DNA of 64,000 bases from Sphaerosporella brunnea. Lineage: Eukaryota > Ascomycota > Pezizomycetes > Pezizales > Pyronemataceae. The first letter of the stretch is position 1. Each line of letters starts with the position of its first letter. The notes below the pieces were generated by a model. It was not told the DNA's origin, did not search any database, and saw only the letters and a program-made list of their open reading frames with translations. Shown here piece after piece: positions 21,266-33,236 of this stretch. The translations under genes and the position numbers were made by a program. The stretch is from the NCBI GenBank assembly GCA_008704415.1, contig VXIS01000209.1, positions 1 to 64,000 on the forward strand, written 5' to 3'.

Positions 21266-21714
21266 ACTAGTGCTTGTTTCTACCTCCTCAGAAGCAGCAA
21301 CGCAGCCTCCGCTCTGTATCTATACGGTAATTATGCAGGATACCCCCCGCGAGGGGCGTATGTTGTGGTATGACCCTATTGAGTAACGTAGTATTTGGCT
21401 GTGTGCTTTGCGAGACGGTCTTGCCTCCTTGACTCTACACACTTTCCGGGGACGAGCGGGAGACGGGGAATGCCCACAGATACTCGGCTTGCCGGGCTGA
21501 CTGGATGGATTAAGAGGTGCAGGCATAGTCGGTTGCGGCTGGGCCCTGTTTGTACGTAGCTAGCGATAGATACGCGCAATGGCAGTGATTTGAAACAAAA
21601 ACAAAACAAAGGACCGGACTGGGACGCGGTTGAGCACCCAGATGAGGCTGACGGGAGGTAGCACTCGGACTGGACAGGGACCGGGCTCGACATTGGCTCA
21701 GGACGGGACTGAGA
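21266..21714. other. No supported gene
   Basis: No recognised coding. Contains an A/C-rich stretch near 21594-21610. Confidence 0.45.
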
Positions 21715-21935
21715 TCGACGGGGTTGATCACTCGGTGGACGGGGTGGATCACTGGAACGGGAGCTGCGATGGACGGGGTTCATCACTCGAACGGGGCGGG
21801 GACGGGGTTCATCACCCGAACGGGGACTGCGATGGACGGGATTCATCACTCGAACAGGGCGGGGACGGGGTTGATCACTTGAACGGGGCGGGGATGGGGT
21901 TCATCACTCAAACGAGGCGGGGACGGGTTTGATCC
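21715..21935. repeat. G-rich minisatellite
   Basis: About eight degenerate units of 22-33 bp sharing GACGGGGTTCATCACTCGAA. The copia 2 element begins about 40 bp downstream. Confidence 0.75.
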
Positions 21936-21975
21936 GCCATTTCTGCACCAACAAAATCTTCGCGATGTTTGTTTC

Positions 21976-22106
21976 TGTTGGAAGAAGGGAGCTTGTGTGA
22001 CTGAGTGACGGCCAGTGAGACTAGATACGTGGGTGGACCTCAGTAGTTAGTTAGTCGTCTGACAATCAACCAGCAGTATAACCTCGCGTTACATCAACTT
22101 TCAACA
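21976..22106 (+). repeat. 5' LTR of copia 2
   Basis: 131 bp. Followed at once by the half-tRNA primer site. Confidence 0.93.
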
Positions 22107-22118
22107 GGTTATGAGCCC
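22107..22118 (+). other. Half-tRNA primer-binding site, copia 2
   Basis: GGTTATGAGCCC, identical to the small copia site and complementary to the anticodon arm of initiator methionine tRNA. Confidence 0.85.
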
Positions 22119-22200
22119 GGATTTGCGTACCTAAAAATCCGCAAATATCATCAACAAGAAAATAAAACATCAACAGTTACCAACCGACAAATCAATCAAC

Positions 22201-23238
22201 ATGTCCAAGAAAGGAAAGGATATGTTCAAGAACTCTAAGGGTTCTTTCGAGCGTCTCAATGATCACAACTACCCGACCTGGAGAGATAACTGCTCTCTTT
22301 ACCTCATCTCAATGAAAGCATGGAAGATCATAACCGGAGATGAACTTCCCCCGGTCATTTCTGAAAACGGCACCGCGGTTGAGGTTGCGATAGCAGCAAA
22401 TCAACTCAAAAAATATGAACAGCGAAAACATGACGCCACGTTCATCATCTTTAACTTGTGCGGCAAGTCACTGCAAGCTCATATCAACAAAACCAGGGAC
22501 CCTAAGAAAATGTGGGACATATTGGCAAGGCAGATGGACTCGGTTCGACACGTTACTGGTAGACAGGCTATAGTTAGATCATTCATGTCTTGCAAGCCAG
22601 TTCAAGGAGAATCTATCGACAACTGGTTTACGAACCTCAAAGATATCAGCGGACAACTAATTGGAACGGAGGAGGAGATCCACGAGACCTTCTTCAAGAA
22701 CCACATCTTTAACAACCTGCCATTTGAATTTGCCATGACGGCAGCGATTCTACAAGAGAAGTCCAAGCTCAATGCTGAAGAAGTTATGACAAGGCTACTG
22801 AACAACGAGCGAGCGAGATTGATGCGGAACGAATCATTGGGTGAAACCGTGACTGCCAATGAAGAAACCACCGAGGCCCACCACTGTGTGACCAACTCAG
22901 GACGTGGACGCGGACGCGGTAGAGGACGCGGTGGCCGTGGAGGACGTCAGTGTGCCTTACAACAGGGTAGCTTGTGGTGCACCTTTTGCTGCACCGCAAC
23001 TCATGATACCGAAGATTGCCGGTCCAAGCAGTGGGGCCATAAGAGAAAGCGTGATGCTGATGATTCAATGGAGTCAAGGGAGACAAGAAAACCTCAAGTC
23101 AAAGATGGTGAATGCTTCCACTGCGGGGAGACAGGCCATTTTATTGCGAAATGCCCGGTGAAGAAACGCAGCGATGAGGCCCGTGAAAAGAGAAAGAAGC
23201 AGAGAAACATGAAGAGGGAGGCTGAAGATGGGTACTGA
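22201..23238 (+). CDS. Copia 2 Gag
   Basis: 345 residues from ATG 22201. It starts with the copia Gag core (LNDHNYPTWRDNCSLYL). Two CCHC knuckles follow an RG-rich stretch: CTFCCTATHDTEDC near residue 260 and CFHCGETGHFIAKC near residue 302. A double knuckle is less common in copia Gags than a single one. It ends at TGA 23236-23238. The frame continues open into the protease, so this stop is either the normal gag terminator or the first premature stop of a gag-pol fusion. Confidence 0.85.
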   Translation: MSKKGKDMFKNSKGSFERLNDHNYPTWRDNCSLYLISMKAWKIITGDELPPVISENGTAVEVAIAANQLKKYEQRKHDATFIIFNLCGKSLQAHINKTRDPKKMWDILARQMDSVRHVTGRQAIVRSFMSCKPVQGESIDNWFTNLKDISGQLIGTEEEIHETFFKNHIFNNLPFEFAMTAAILQEKSKLNAEEVMTRLLNNERARLMRNESLGETVTANEETTEAHHCVTNSGRGRGRGRGRGGRGGRQCALQQGSLWCTFCCTATHDTEDCRSKQWGHKRKRDADDSMESRETRKPQVKDGECFHCGETGHFIAKCPVKKRSDEAREKRKKQRNMKREAEDGY

Positions 23239-26200
23239 CGGTACTCGGCAGCATCCACCGCGTACAATTCCGAGGTCATGCTATCGACTGAAGTGCCAAG
23301 ACAACAACCTACCTCAGAATACTGGGCTGTGGATTCTGCTGCCGCTGACCATATGTGTAACAACAAGCTTGCTTTTACAGGACCCTTAATCCCTAGAAAA
23401 ACAGTAATCAAACTAGGTGATCACAGCGAAGTTCACTCAAGGTTTTTTGGATACATAACACTAATATGTAATACCACCACTATCCACGTTCTATACGTAT
23501 CGGAATTCCGGATTTCTCTACTATCGGTGCGACAATTAGACAAGGATGGCTGGACTACTATCTTCGGAAATGGGAGGGCAATTCTAGGCAACTCTAATCA
23601 ATCTACGGGCCTCATTGTACAAAATATCGACAATCTGTACTGATTTAAGCTCCATCAATTCGCTAAAGCTCATGCGGTTACGACCCGTTTAAGGGCTCGA
23701 AACCAGCAACCAACTGCTGAAGTTACGACGCAAACTGAGGAAGCGACCCCAGAAGATGCAGAAGAATCAACCTCAGGCTTGATTGACGATGAGGGAATTG
23801 AATCCCAAGACATCTCAATAGAAAAATCACGTCTATCCAAGAAAGGCCCAGACTCTATAGACACCTGGTATCGCCGACTAGCCCATCTCCATCACTCGGC
23901 TCAGACAAAGCTACTAAAACACGTAAATGCTAATGTCAAGGAATCAGAAGAAAACTAAGACGAAACTGGACCCTGCGATGTATGTGTCAGGGCCAAGCAT
24001 GCTCAAAAGTTTGAGAGAAAAGCAGTCAGACGAGTGTCAGCTACATTTGAGCTCATCCACTCTGACATAGCAAGACCATTTCAACCCATTGCAGTTGGAG
24101 CAACGTATTACATCGTCTATATTGATGACCATACGAGGCACACAGAAGTATACTTCTTGGGGACCAAATCGGCTTCGGAAGTTTTCTCTAAATTCAAGCA
24201 CTTTTAAGCTTGGACCCGCACTCAAGGGTATCAAATCAAACGATTCCCCTACGACAATGGACGAGGAGAGTTCAACAATGGTGAGTTTCAAGATGTGCTT
24301 GGAGCAGCTGGAATTGCATATGAGCCTGCACCTCCCTATACTCAACACAAGAATGGAGTCGCTGAGCGCATGATACGCACTCTGAGTACAAAGGGAAGAA
24401 GTATGATGCTGGATGCTAAAGTCCCCATGCGATTGTGGGCAGAAGCAATTAAAACAGCTTGCTACCTTCATCGACGCACAGCAACAACGAGTCTTCAAGG
24501 AGCAATGACTCCCCACGAGGCTCTCTATGGAACCTCACCAAAACTACACCATCTCAGAAGGTTTGGGTGCGTGGTCTACAAGCATATACCAAAACAACAG
24601 AGAAATGGCAAGTTTGGCGAGCGATCCAGACCATGCATGATGCTTGGATAAGTCCACCAGACGACCAAAATATGGAGAATTTGGGACTTTAGCAGTAGCC
24701 CGAGAGGTCGAGCTGTGGAATGCTCAAACGTTATCTTTGCCGAAAACCAAGATGCATGCGAAAAGCAAGTACCAGACGAACCTGGTATCACACTTAAAGA
24801 CTGGCCTGAAGAAGCCTGTGACGATGACAATGACAATTACGAGGTTGGAGAACCAACCGTCGTTCAAACTGAATGTACGTACGATGACGATGACGATGAC
24901 GATGAGGATAACGATGACAATTAGAATATCGATGCTTACAAAGACTGGATAGATATACCAAGCCGTCGAGAGGTGAGCAAAAGACGTGTCTCAGTTAACA
25001 AAGGCATTATCAACGACGCGATGCAAGCAAGGGGTGATATCTCCACAGAAAAGCTTGCAATCGCTATGTTGAGCAGCAACGACGATGACGACGATAACGA
25101 GGCAAATCTCTATAATGACCCCACCTTAATCGAAGAAGCCCTGGCAAGACCAGACGCAAACAAATGGAAGGAAGCAATGAAAGAGGAATGGAAGGCTTTC
25201 TTGCAGAACAACACATTCAATGCTTTCGAAGAGGAGCTGCTGCCTGGGACGGACCTGTCATCAATACGGATAGTGGATCTGGACCAATTCACACCCATCA
25301 GTATCCCACCAAATGCAAACCCCATCGACAGTAAGTGGGTTCTCAGAACGAAGGTCAACGTCGACGGAATCATCAGATACAAGGCTCGATTAGTCATAGG
25401 AGGTTTTCAGCAAATCAAGGGAATCGACTTCGATGAAACATACACCCCTGTTTCGAAGCTAACCACCCTCAGAATGATGATGGCTATGGCAGCGAAGAAC
25501 GGATAGACAGTCGATCACATGGACGTCGTAATAGCATTTTTCAACCCCGAAATTGACAGAGACAACATCTACATGGGATTACCGCCAGGAATTGACTGGA
25601 TAGATCCCAGACTTGCAGATATCAGCACAGTTCGACTCAAAAAGGCCCTGTACAGACTAAAGCAAGCACCACACTTGTGGTACGAAGAAATCGACGCCTT
25701 CTTACTATCAATCGGTTTTACGCAATCAACGACAGATTCGAACCTGTATATCCAGAACGGTGCAGCCCTAATCCTCTATGTTGACGACATCCTGATAGCA
25801 TACAACCAACTCAACTCAGTTGGAGCTGCAGTCAAGCAGCAACTGAAAGAGCGCTTTAAGATGAAGGACCTAGGTCGTGTCAGGCGATTTCTCAGAATCG
25901 AAGTTGATGAGAATCACAACGTCTCACAAACAAGCTACATCGAGGCTATCTTACGAAGATTCGGAATGGAAAATGCTAAGTCTGCAACTAGCCCAATAGA
26001 TCCGAATGTCCGTCTCGATAACCCACACTGTGAAGATAAGGAAGCAGACAAGATGCTATATCTCTCAATGGTAGGATCACTAATGTACGCCGCTTTGGGA
26101 ATGAGACTAGATCTGGCCTTCTGTGTTACTAGCCTCAGTCGATACAACTCTCGACCCTTAGCCAGGCATCTTACAGCTGCGAAGCGCGCTCTACAATACC

Positions 26201-26751
26201 TCAAGAGCACAGCCAACCTCAAAATTCACTATGATGTTGCAATACGTAATCATGAAAGCTCAACCGTTACTGGATTCACCGACTCGGATTGGGCCGGGAA
26301 CCTAACTAAGAGAAAGTCAGTCGGAGGTTGCATATTCTCGATTGGAAGTTCGGGACCAATTCACTGACACTCAAAATCCCAATCAGTGGTGGCTCTCTCT
26401 ACCTTGGAGGCCAAGTACATTGCGTGCTTGAATGCTACACGAGAGGTGCTGTGGCTATAGCGTCTCGAAGCCGACATCACTCTAGCCCTGATTAAAGGAA
26501 AATCACAAAGCACACCAGTCAAAATTGGTTGCGATAATCAAGGGGCTTTAAAGTTGCTTGAAACTGGAGTAATTCAAGCGAAGACAAAACACATTGATGT
26601 CAAATACCATCATACTCGTGATGAGATCTTAAAGGGAAAGGTTGAATTCAGCTACGTTGCTTTGGCGGAGAACCCGGCGGACATCCTCACAAAGGCGCTC
26701 AACGCGCACAAGCATAATTACATCCTCAACAAACTATATTTGAAGCGTTAG
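23239..26751 (+). pseudogene. Copia 2 Pol (eight further in-frame stops)
   Basis: Protease near 23320 has WAVDSAAADHM. The GAG-pre-integrase finger near 23870-23990 has WYRRLAHLHHS and CDVCVRAKH. The integrase core has HSDIA, YDNGRGEF and QHKNGVAERM. The reverse transcriptase near 25160-25900 has VDHMDVVIAF and ILYVDDILIAY. RNase H at about 26260-26720 has GFTDSDWAGN and a conserved C terminus (NPADILTKAL). In-frame stops are at 23641, 23956, 24205, 24649, 24922, 25504, 26365 and 26458, followed by the natural stop at 26749. Acidic Asp repeats lie at 24880-24924 and 25081. No indel disrupts the frame over 4.5 kb. Confidence 0.9.
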
Positions 26752-26827
26752 ACTCTGCCTGGAATAAGGGGGTGCGCAGGAGCGCTTGGTAATTGGAGAT
26801 GGGAACTCTGTCATCCAAGAGGGGGTG

Positions 26828-26958
26828 TGTTGGAAGAAGGGAGCTTGTGTGACTGAGTGACGGCCAGTGAGGCTAGATACGTGGGTGGACCTCAGTAGTT
26901 AGTTAGTCGTCTGACAATCAACCAGTAGTATAACCTCGCGTTACATCAACTTTCAACA
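26828..26958 (+). repeat. 3' LTR of copia 2
   Basis: 131 bp, two transitions from the 5' LTR, followed by GTTTC. Confidence 0.93.
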
Positions 26959-26963
26959 GTTTC

Positions 26964-27565
26964 CATGGGACAATATACAGAGAAGTTTCTCGGGGTTCGA
27001 CATGTGAGCTACATGAGATGTCATGGAAAGCACAAACCCGAGGGCTCAGAGCATTCACTTCTCTCACCAGATGTTCCTAGTCTATATTCATCCATGCAGC
27101 CGAGTCAGGTTTTACCAGCTCAATCAGGATTGTTACTCAACCGCAGTGTTCCTCACGGGCCCGGGCGGCCTGCCGGTCGGCTTGGACGGTCTGCCAAAGT
27201 CCGGTCCAGTCCACTCTTTTTGGTGGACTGCGATGACCCAGTGCGGGATTTCCAGCGGACTGGAATAGGGAAGCTTGTGGTTGGCGAATCAAGTGTGCAG
27301 CTGCCTGGAGGGTCGTCGATTCTGGAGATTTTGTACCGCGATTCCATTACGCGCCAGCACTTAGCCAGTAGGAACTGATGATCACGGCCCATCGTGCGGG
27401 TTGACGATGCAGACGACCACGCGGTGACCATCGGGATGAGCGATCGCCGATAACCTCGGTTCTTGCCCGACGCGGACGGGCACCACTGCATCCATCATGG
27501 CAGCAAACCGCACGAATGGGCTCGCTGTCACCAAAACCATCCGTTTCGGCGGAAATCCTATTAGA
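26964..27565. other. No supported gene
   Basis: Short overlapping ORFs, none recognised. Confidence 0.45.
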
Positions 27566-27703
27566 GCCGCTCAGACAGGCGTTTATATTTTTTTCGACGT
27601 TTATGGACTTAAGGCCAGTTTCGGCGTCAAATGGCTTCCAGACATCGATAAACAGCCGGTTGGAAATTCGGATATCCAAGTCAAAAACGCCCGTCTGAGC
27701 GGC
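27566..27703. repeat. 138-bp inverted-repeat unit
   Basis: 19-bp arms at 27566-27584 (GCCGCTCAGACAGGCGTTT) and 27685-27703 pair with one mismatch around a 100-bp AT-richer centre. It could be a small MITE or a transcript hairpin. I see no convincing target duplication. Confidence 0.6.
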
Positions 27704-30700
27704 CCGATTGGTCGTTGCCATGCAAAAGTAAACCGGGGTGCGATATTGGATCTCGTGTGACCGCGCGATGTCTATCACCTCAGACTGACCGGAACAGGAC
27801 TCCTCACCCTCCTCGGCTGTTCGTTGCCGCTTGGCGAACATCGAAATCGCAGTTGGAACTGTGGCGTGCCAGCCAGGAAGAGACTTCTCTTGCCGGGCAT
27901 GGCGGGTGCTTACACCCTCGCCCTCTCTCCACGGCGCTGCCTGTCAAGCGGAGGTCACTTCCGCGATGCCAGCAGTGTTTTGGGATCGCCAAAAGGACGG
28001 TGTAGCACGTCAAAGGCACCGGACATGAGGCCGCCGTTAAAGCGAGGCCACGCTGGACCTGGGGCCGTGCGACATCAACGGGAAAACAGTTGTGGATTCT
28101 CGCACAGCCGGTGTGACGGCCATGACGATAAACAGACGACGATGGTGGGTGACCGCCCCATCACAGACACGGAATCAATGCCGGTTGCTGGTCGTTCGCG
28201 TCCAGAAACGCTGGTGAAGTAGCTTCCACAAAGCTCGTAATCAGGCTCAGGTGCCAGCGGAAGCTTTGCGCCGACACAGCGGACAGGTAGGACCTTGGTG
28301 GCCCCGTTTGCGGCCATGGAGGTCAAGTGGTGCTTCCCAGACCTCCAATCCAATCGGCTGCACCTCCGCTGGTAGCCCGAAAGAAAACTGGAGTCATGTC
28401 GGCATGCAGCGTGTCCGGTCTTTACGTGAATACCGAGTTCTTGCCACAAACATTTCATCCGTGTTGCTGCGCATCCAGCCGAGATTGTGGGGGCAGCGAC
28501 TGTCGTTCGGTAGAGTGTGCGGCCGCAGGCTTTTGCGCTTCTCCAGCATTCACCAGTCAGGCGTCGACGTAGAATCCTGGGAACGGTTTGGAGGACAACA
28601 TGCTGAGCACGGTGAGACTGCAATTGGGCGAAGGAGATAGTCGCATAGCTCCGGTATCGCCCGTTCCGACTCGCCGACAGCGCCAGAGCGTCTATCTCCT
28701 TCCAGCGCGGCGGTCGGACGTACATACTATCTCGTGGACGACACTGCCTAGGCCGCAGCCATCAGATAAACCCCAGTTCGGCTGATGTTGCGGCGGATTG
28801 CTGGGCGTCCGTGTAGTGTCCGTGTCCGCGCAGCGCAAGCGGTGCCGTCCGAGATGGCGGCAAAAGACGTGCTTTTCGAAATCAGGTGGTGGTCAACACG
28901 AACCCGTCGAATTGGCGACAATTGATCGCGGAGACTCCATGGCAAACAGGATCGTTGCCGAGTTGTGCTTGTAAAACATCTGATAAGTTGTCGGTGGATG
29001 GATGTCACTCGGTTTCCGTCCCGAGTGGCTGCGATGGGAAAAATTCGAAGGGGGACATGTCGAAGGATTGGACTGTGCCAAGATGAACGGAATACCTGTG
29101 TGGCGGATCGATTCTCATATCGAAACCATCTTCTACCGCATCCTCCCGAAACGTCCACAGGTGACTGGGACAGGTCAGTTATGCCACCGGTGAGCTGACC
29201 CGCACAGTCTTCATCCGCTGCCAATCAGTGCAATATTGCGATTTTGCCAATGCCACACTTCCAGTGAGAAGATGATAGGTTATTATTTCAGGGGACATGA
29301 CAGCGAGCCTGATCTGCACGCTCAGTGCGAAACCCTGTTCGCCATCGACCGCACAACCGGGCAGCGCAATCAGCACATGCCGCGAAGTGGCCGCTCTTCG
29401 ACAGTCAACATTGTAGCTGAGCGATGCAGGAGGCTCCCGCGCACGTTGGATCGTGTTCCGTCGTGGCAGGAAAGTGAACTGAAATCGCCGCTGTCGCTTC
29501 CCAAGTGGGTTTCATGCGCGACGTTTGCTGCGGGGGCTTCAAAGTGTGAGGATGGTGCGATGGCGATGGTAGTCGCTGTGATCGGTTTGCGCCTTGACAT
29601 CCGGCTTGAGAATTCGGAGATTTTTGCAACACGGTTCGACTGAGAAGGACACAGAGCTGCCGACGTAGGGGCTGCTACTGGCTGTGATGGGAAACTTCGT
29701 GTCTTGCGGAACTGCAAGGACCCTCAATCTTGCCTCGCTTAAGCGTCGGCTGGTAGTTGTTGCCTCCCCAGAGGAGCCAACACGAAGGCACAAGAGGCGC
29801 ACGATGTACACCGTACTGGGATGTACAAGACGCCACCGCGGAGCCGGTCGCAGATGCGTATGTTGCAACCCGGAGGGCCTTCTAGAGCGGAGCGGGGTAG
29901 AGTGCTGGCGAGCGGCGCGGAGCGTTGAGTAGTGAGACGGGGAGGGTTTACCTCCTCGAGTGTTCCGGTGAACAACTAAAAACATTTTCTTCTTTCTGCT
30001 CCTAACCTTCTGATCGGATCGCCCGCGCTCGGTCGGTCGGTTGTGCGGTAGGTTAATTTCAGCCGGAATCCTATCACCGAATGCATCTCGAAGACGATGG
30101 ATAGATGGTGGAAAGGTATGAGTGGTCGTGCGTCATTCAAATCCACACCCGGGAGGCGGTTGGCCGGTCAGTCAAGAGCCGCACTCACAGCGGGTTGTGT
30201 TTGGGCGCGTAAGAAGGCATTCAACGGGCGGAAACGCGTGTTTCTTCGGGAATCAAATGGCGTGTGGAACCTAACTGATAATTAACATCTCGATAATGAC
30301 AAACCTGAACTGAACTGGAATCTTTCTTACCGCAGTGAGTCAGGCAAAGTCGGGCCGAGCCTGCCCGCGAGGCGTTGCGTATGGCGCGCCAACGCTCATA
30401 TGACGAGAAATTCCGAACCCAGTCAGATCGTCAGCATCGACATCATATCGATGCATGCAGCACTACCGCAATATCGGGACACGCAGGCAACTGGATTGAC
30501 CGGCAAGTACGTCTCCAAGGCCTGGTCGAGGTAATGCATTGATTACAGCGGTCGCTGTGCTTCGTGTTCTTGACCCTCACACTCATCCCTGAATCCTTTG
30601 TTCCTACATCTTATCAAATCGCAGTAGACTTCTTACTCCTAAAATTCAAAAGTATTGAAGCGCTGACCAGACCGGACACCCGAACCATGCGGGCGCTTGG

Positions 30701-31153
30701 CGAAAAGTCACCCCGCCGTCGCCGCCTACAAAAAATCTCAATTCAATGGCCAACTCGCAGGAACAACCAGCGGCGTATTGTTACGCGTGTTTCCAATATT
30801 TTGGGGACCGATGATCGGAAGGCTGTGCTCAGGCAGGAGTGGAAAACGTCTTGACGGCGTCGCATAGAAACTTCGAGTCGCTTGGTGCTGTCGGTCAAAC
30901 CCCTGTCGATGCAACACTGCCTACTTCCTTCCACCACCCCCACAACTACCAATTTCGAGCGAGCGCGCCGTCACCAGCTGAGCACGCATCGACGGATATA
31001 TTGCGCCGGATAAGTGGTGCTGGCGTCTACTGTGTGGAGACCCCGCATGTTGGTGACGAAAGCTGTTGTATAGAGTGTAGCCGACGCACATGATAAGGCA
31101 TGCCTGCTTTCAGGTCCTTAACATCTACACCCGCGCATCAGAAAACATCACAA
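27704..31153. other. Unresolved region, no recognisable gene
   Basis: GC-moderate sequence with many overlapping ORFs on both strands, the longest 216 codons at 28075-28725 minus. Several stretches read plausibly in two frames at once, so I cannot pick a coding frame or a family. It may contain a decayed gene. Nothing is assigned. Confidence 0.4.
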
Positions 31154-31293
31154 GTCTTTGTGGCTTAATGGTGGAGCATTGATCCGGGCTTGGGGCGACT
31201 GCAGCGTCCCGGGTTCAAATATCTGCAAGATCGTTTCGCGGGTTTGGGGAGTGCCCAGGGACGCCTGGGCCGGGTAAGGTAAGTATTACCAGA
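31154..31293 (+). repeat. SINE-like tRNA-derived repeat
   Basis: TGGCTTAATGG at 31161-31171 fits the A box exactly. GGTTCAAAT at 31212-31220 fits a B box, 51 bases apart. A non-tRNA body follows (CTGCAAGATCGTTTCGCGGG, a GC-rich hairpin, GTAAGTATTACCAGAC) that recurs in reverse at 15513-15620. A tRNA-like head with pol III boxes plus an unrelated shared body is the SINE layout. No A-rich tail is visible, and the ends are inferred from where the two copies stop matching. Confidence 0.6.
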
Positions 31294-31689
31294 CTTAACT
31301 TTTTGCCTCTGGTTGCGTCTGAAGTCAACACCTGCCTTGTATCGTGACTTGGTGGAAAGCGAATGGCAATCGCTTTTTAACACTGACCGGAATGGATCGC
31401 GGCTACCTCTTTATACCAGCCACAGGTGTCTCGGCTGAGATTCGTTTCTCCCAAGCTGGACTTCTAAATTTCAAGCAGCCAAACAGGGTCTTGGAGGCCT
31501 CACGCAGCGCTTCCTTGCGGCGCAAAAGCTGGTTGGGGCAGGATGATATGCCATCTGTAGAGACGCAGCGTTGCTTATCTGGCACTGAGTGGTACTGATC
31601 TATATCGCGAGCAGACGCTGTGGTAAGGTGATGTTGATCGTGGTGGTCGTGTCGTCGTCATTGAGTATCAAACATTATGTCACCACCAA

Positions 31690-31730
31690 CCACCGCCGAG
31701 ACAGATTCGAACCCCATTAGTTGAGCTACG
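31690..31730 (-). other. tRNA-like fragment
   Basis: Minus strand contains GTAGCTCAACTAATGG (D-arm-like) then GGGGTTCGAATC (T-arm-like), only about 15 bases apart, with no anticodon arm between. Either a deleted tRNA or a SINE remnant. Confidence 0.3.
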
Positions 31731-31799
31731 TGCAGGTGCGCTCTCACTACGTTGCATTATGTCCAGCGGGTGAGTCACTGCCTATCTCGCAAGAAAGCG

Positions 31800-32000
31800 C
31801 CGTATGCAAAAGCAGGTAGTGAAGGAATTGATTAATCCGTCGCAAATATGCAAATTTGTCACCAGTTTGCTTACACCATATGTAGTGTGATAATAAGATA
31901 CTTTAATTACTTCATTACATAAATATCTAGAAAGTAACATTCACCCACGAACCCATTACGTTCACGAAGCAGCTTGTACACATTCGATGCCTGCACGCGC
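31800..32000. other. AT-rich segment, no gene
   Basis: Noticeably AT-rich compared with its surroundings (31850-31940), without ORFs. Confidence 0.5.
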
Positions 32001-32094
32001 GATTCATACAGACGTTTGGGTCGTCATATTGGGTGTGCACGGTTTCACACACGTGACACTTCCAGAAAGGACGCGGGCTAGCCATTGTGAGTTT

Positions 32095-32170
32095 TGTGTG
32101 GCTTTTGGTTTGTGGTTGTTGTGGTTGTTGTGGATTTTTTGGTTGTTGTGGTTGTTGTGGCTGTAGTCGT
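32095..32170. repeat. TTGTGGTTG microsatellite-like tract
   Basis: Repeats of GGTTGTTGT. They read as an Asn/His-rich run on the minus strand. No domain flanks them. Confidence 0.6.
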
Positions 32171-32578
32171 GTTGATATGATGGAGTCGAGGAGAGATCCA
32201 CAGGGTTTTATGCATTCATCAGAAGGTTTGAATTAGAGATGATATTGTTGGAAGAGAACTTTGTAGTCCCTTCCAACCTGTTCGGAGTCTTACTATGATA
32301 TTCAAAATTAGGTGAAGTACCGGTGAAGGCCACATTCAAAACTTGTTGAGTGCAGGATAGCGATGTTGACTCTGCCGAGTTTTCCCTGATGTTCAAGAGG
32401 CTGCACAACGGCAGCCGGTCAAAGGGTTGCTGAAGACGACGTAGTTGCCGAGACACAGATTGTAGAAATGTATGAGGTGGTCCGTGTGGATGATGGTATG
32501 TGAAACATGAAAGAGTAATCTCTGTGGCACCATTACCTGGAATTTACCCAGTCCGCGCGCGTGAGGCGTGGTAAACCG

Positions 32579-32905
32579 GGAACAGCTCGAGCTGCAGCTC
32601 GAGCTCAGCCTAAGCTCGGATGCAGTCCCGAGCCTCCGCCTCGACGAGTCGTGCCAGCTCGAGTTGACCTCGGAGTATTGATTCAAGCTGGCACAACGAA
32701 GGAGATTTTGCACAGACTGTTTCCAGTTCAACTCCAGTCAGCACCCGAACGGCGGCAACGGATCAAGCACTGTTAGGATCACGTTCATCGGCACTCGGAG
32801 GTACTGATGGACACAAGCCGGCTCGACACCATCCAGGCCAGAGGGTACGCGCGAGCCAGCTCGTCAACATTCCGTGCTCAGCTCGTTGGATCGAGCTGGC
32901 TGACA
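32579..32905. repeat. AGCTCGAG-rich hAT-like subterminal sequence
   Basis: Clusters of GCTCGAGC/CAGCTCG motifs at 32579-32665 and 32815-32905, with TACTGATGGACACAAGCCG at 32802. That phrase recurs at 48236 (TAATGATGGACACAAGCCG) and in modified form at the ends of the 56732 MITE. It is read as an end fragment of the same hAT family. No target duplication was found. Confidence 0.45.
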
Positions 32906-33236
32906 GTGAAACGAACAGATTGGCAACGCAGGCTGCGATCTGGACTGATGTAAATTGTATATGCGTTCAATATCCATGCCGTCAATCTGAGATATCCGCC
33001 AGCGCTGAAGAGAAGACTAGACAGCTTTGACACCTGAATGTGCTCCCGCTGATGCGCCGTGATCACTTTTGTTCACTCCGGCGACAACGCGTAGTCATAC
33101 AGGTACGCACTGTGTGATCGCGGATGCCAACTGACTCGGCTCAGCAACGAAGCTCGACGCCATGCAGCTCTCCTGGGCCTTTGGAAAATGCGAAGCTTCG
33201 GCCACATTCTACGTGGTTGCGGGTGCTCAGCTGTTA

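Larger units (their letters stand above)
21976..26958 (+). mobile_element. Full-length Ty1/copia element with nine premature stops
   Basis: 131-bp LTRs at 21976-22106 and 26828-26958 (TGTTGGAAGAAGG...CTTTCAACA) differ at two sites, both transitions. The target duplication is GTTTC at 21971-21975 and 26959-26963. The primer site is GGTTATGAGCCC at 22107-22118. The polypurine tract AGAGGGGGTG abuts the 3' LTR. A single reading frame from 22201 to 26751 encodes Gag, protease, integrase, reverse transcriptase and RNase H in copia order. There is no frameshift but there are nine in-frame stops, so it is dead by nonsense changes alone. Confidence 0.95.

Noticed and set aside
27347..27841. Minus-strand 164-codon ORF as a gene
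   Set aside because: Its best-looking part overlaps the inverted repeat at 27566-27703, so similar peptides arise on both strands from the repeat itself.
31690..31760. Functional tRNA gene
   Set aside because: D-arm-like and T-arm-like pieces are present but the anticodon arm and a paired acceptor stem are not.
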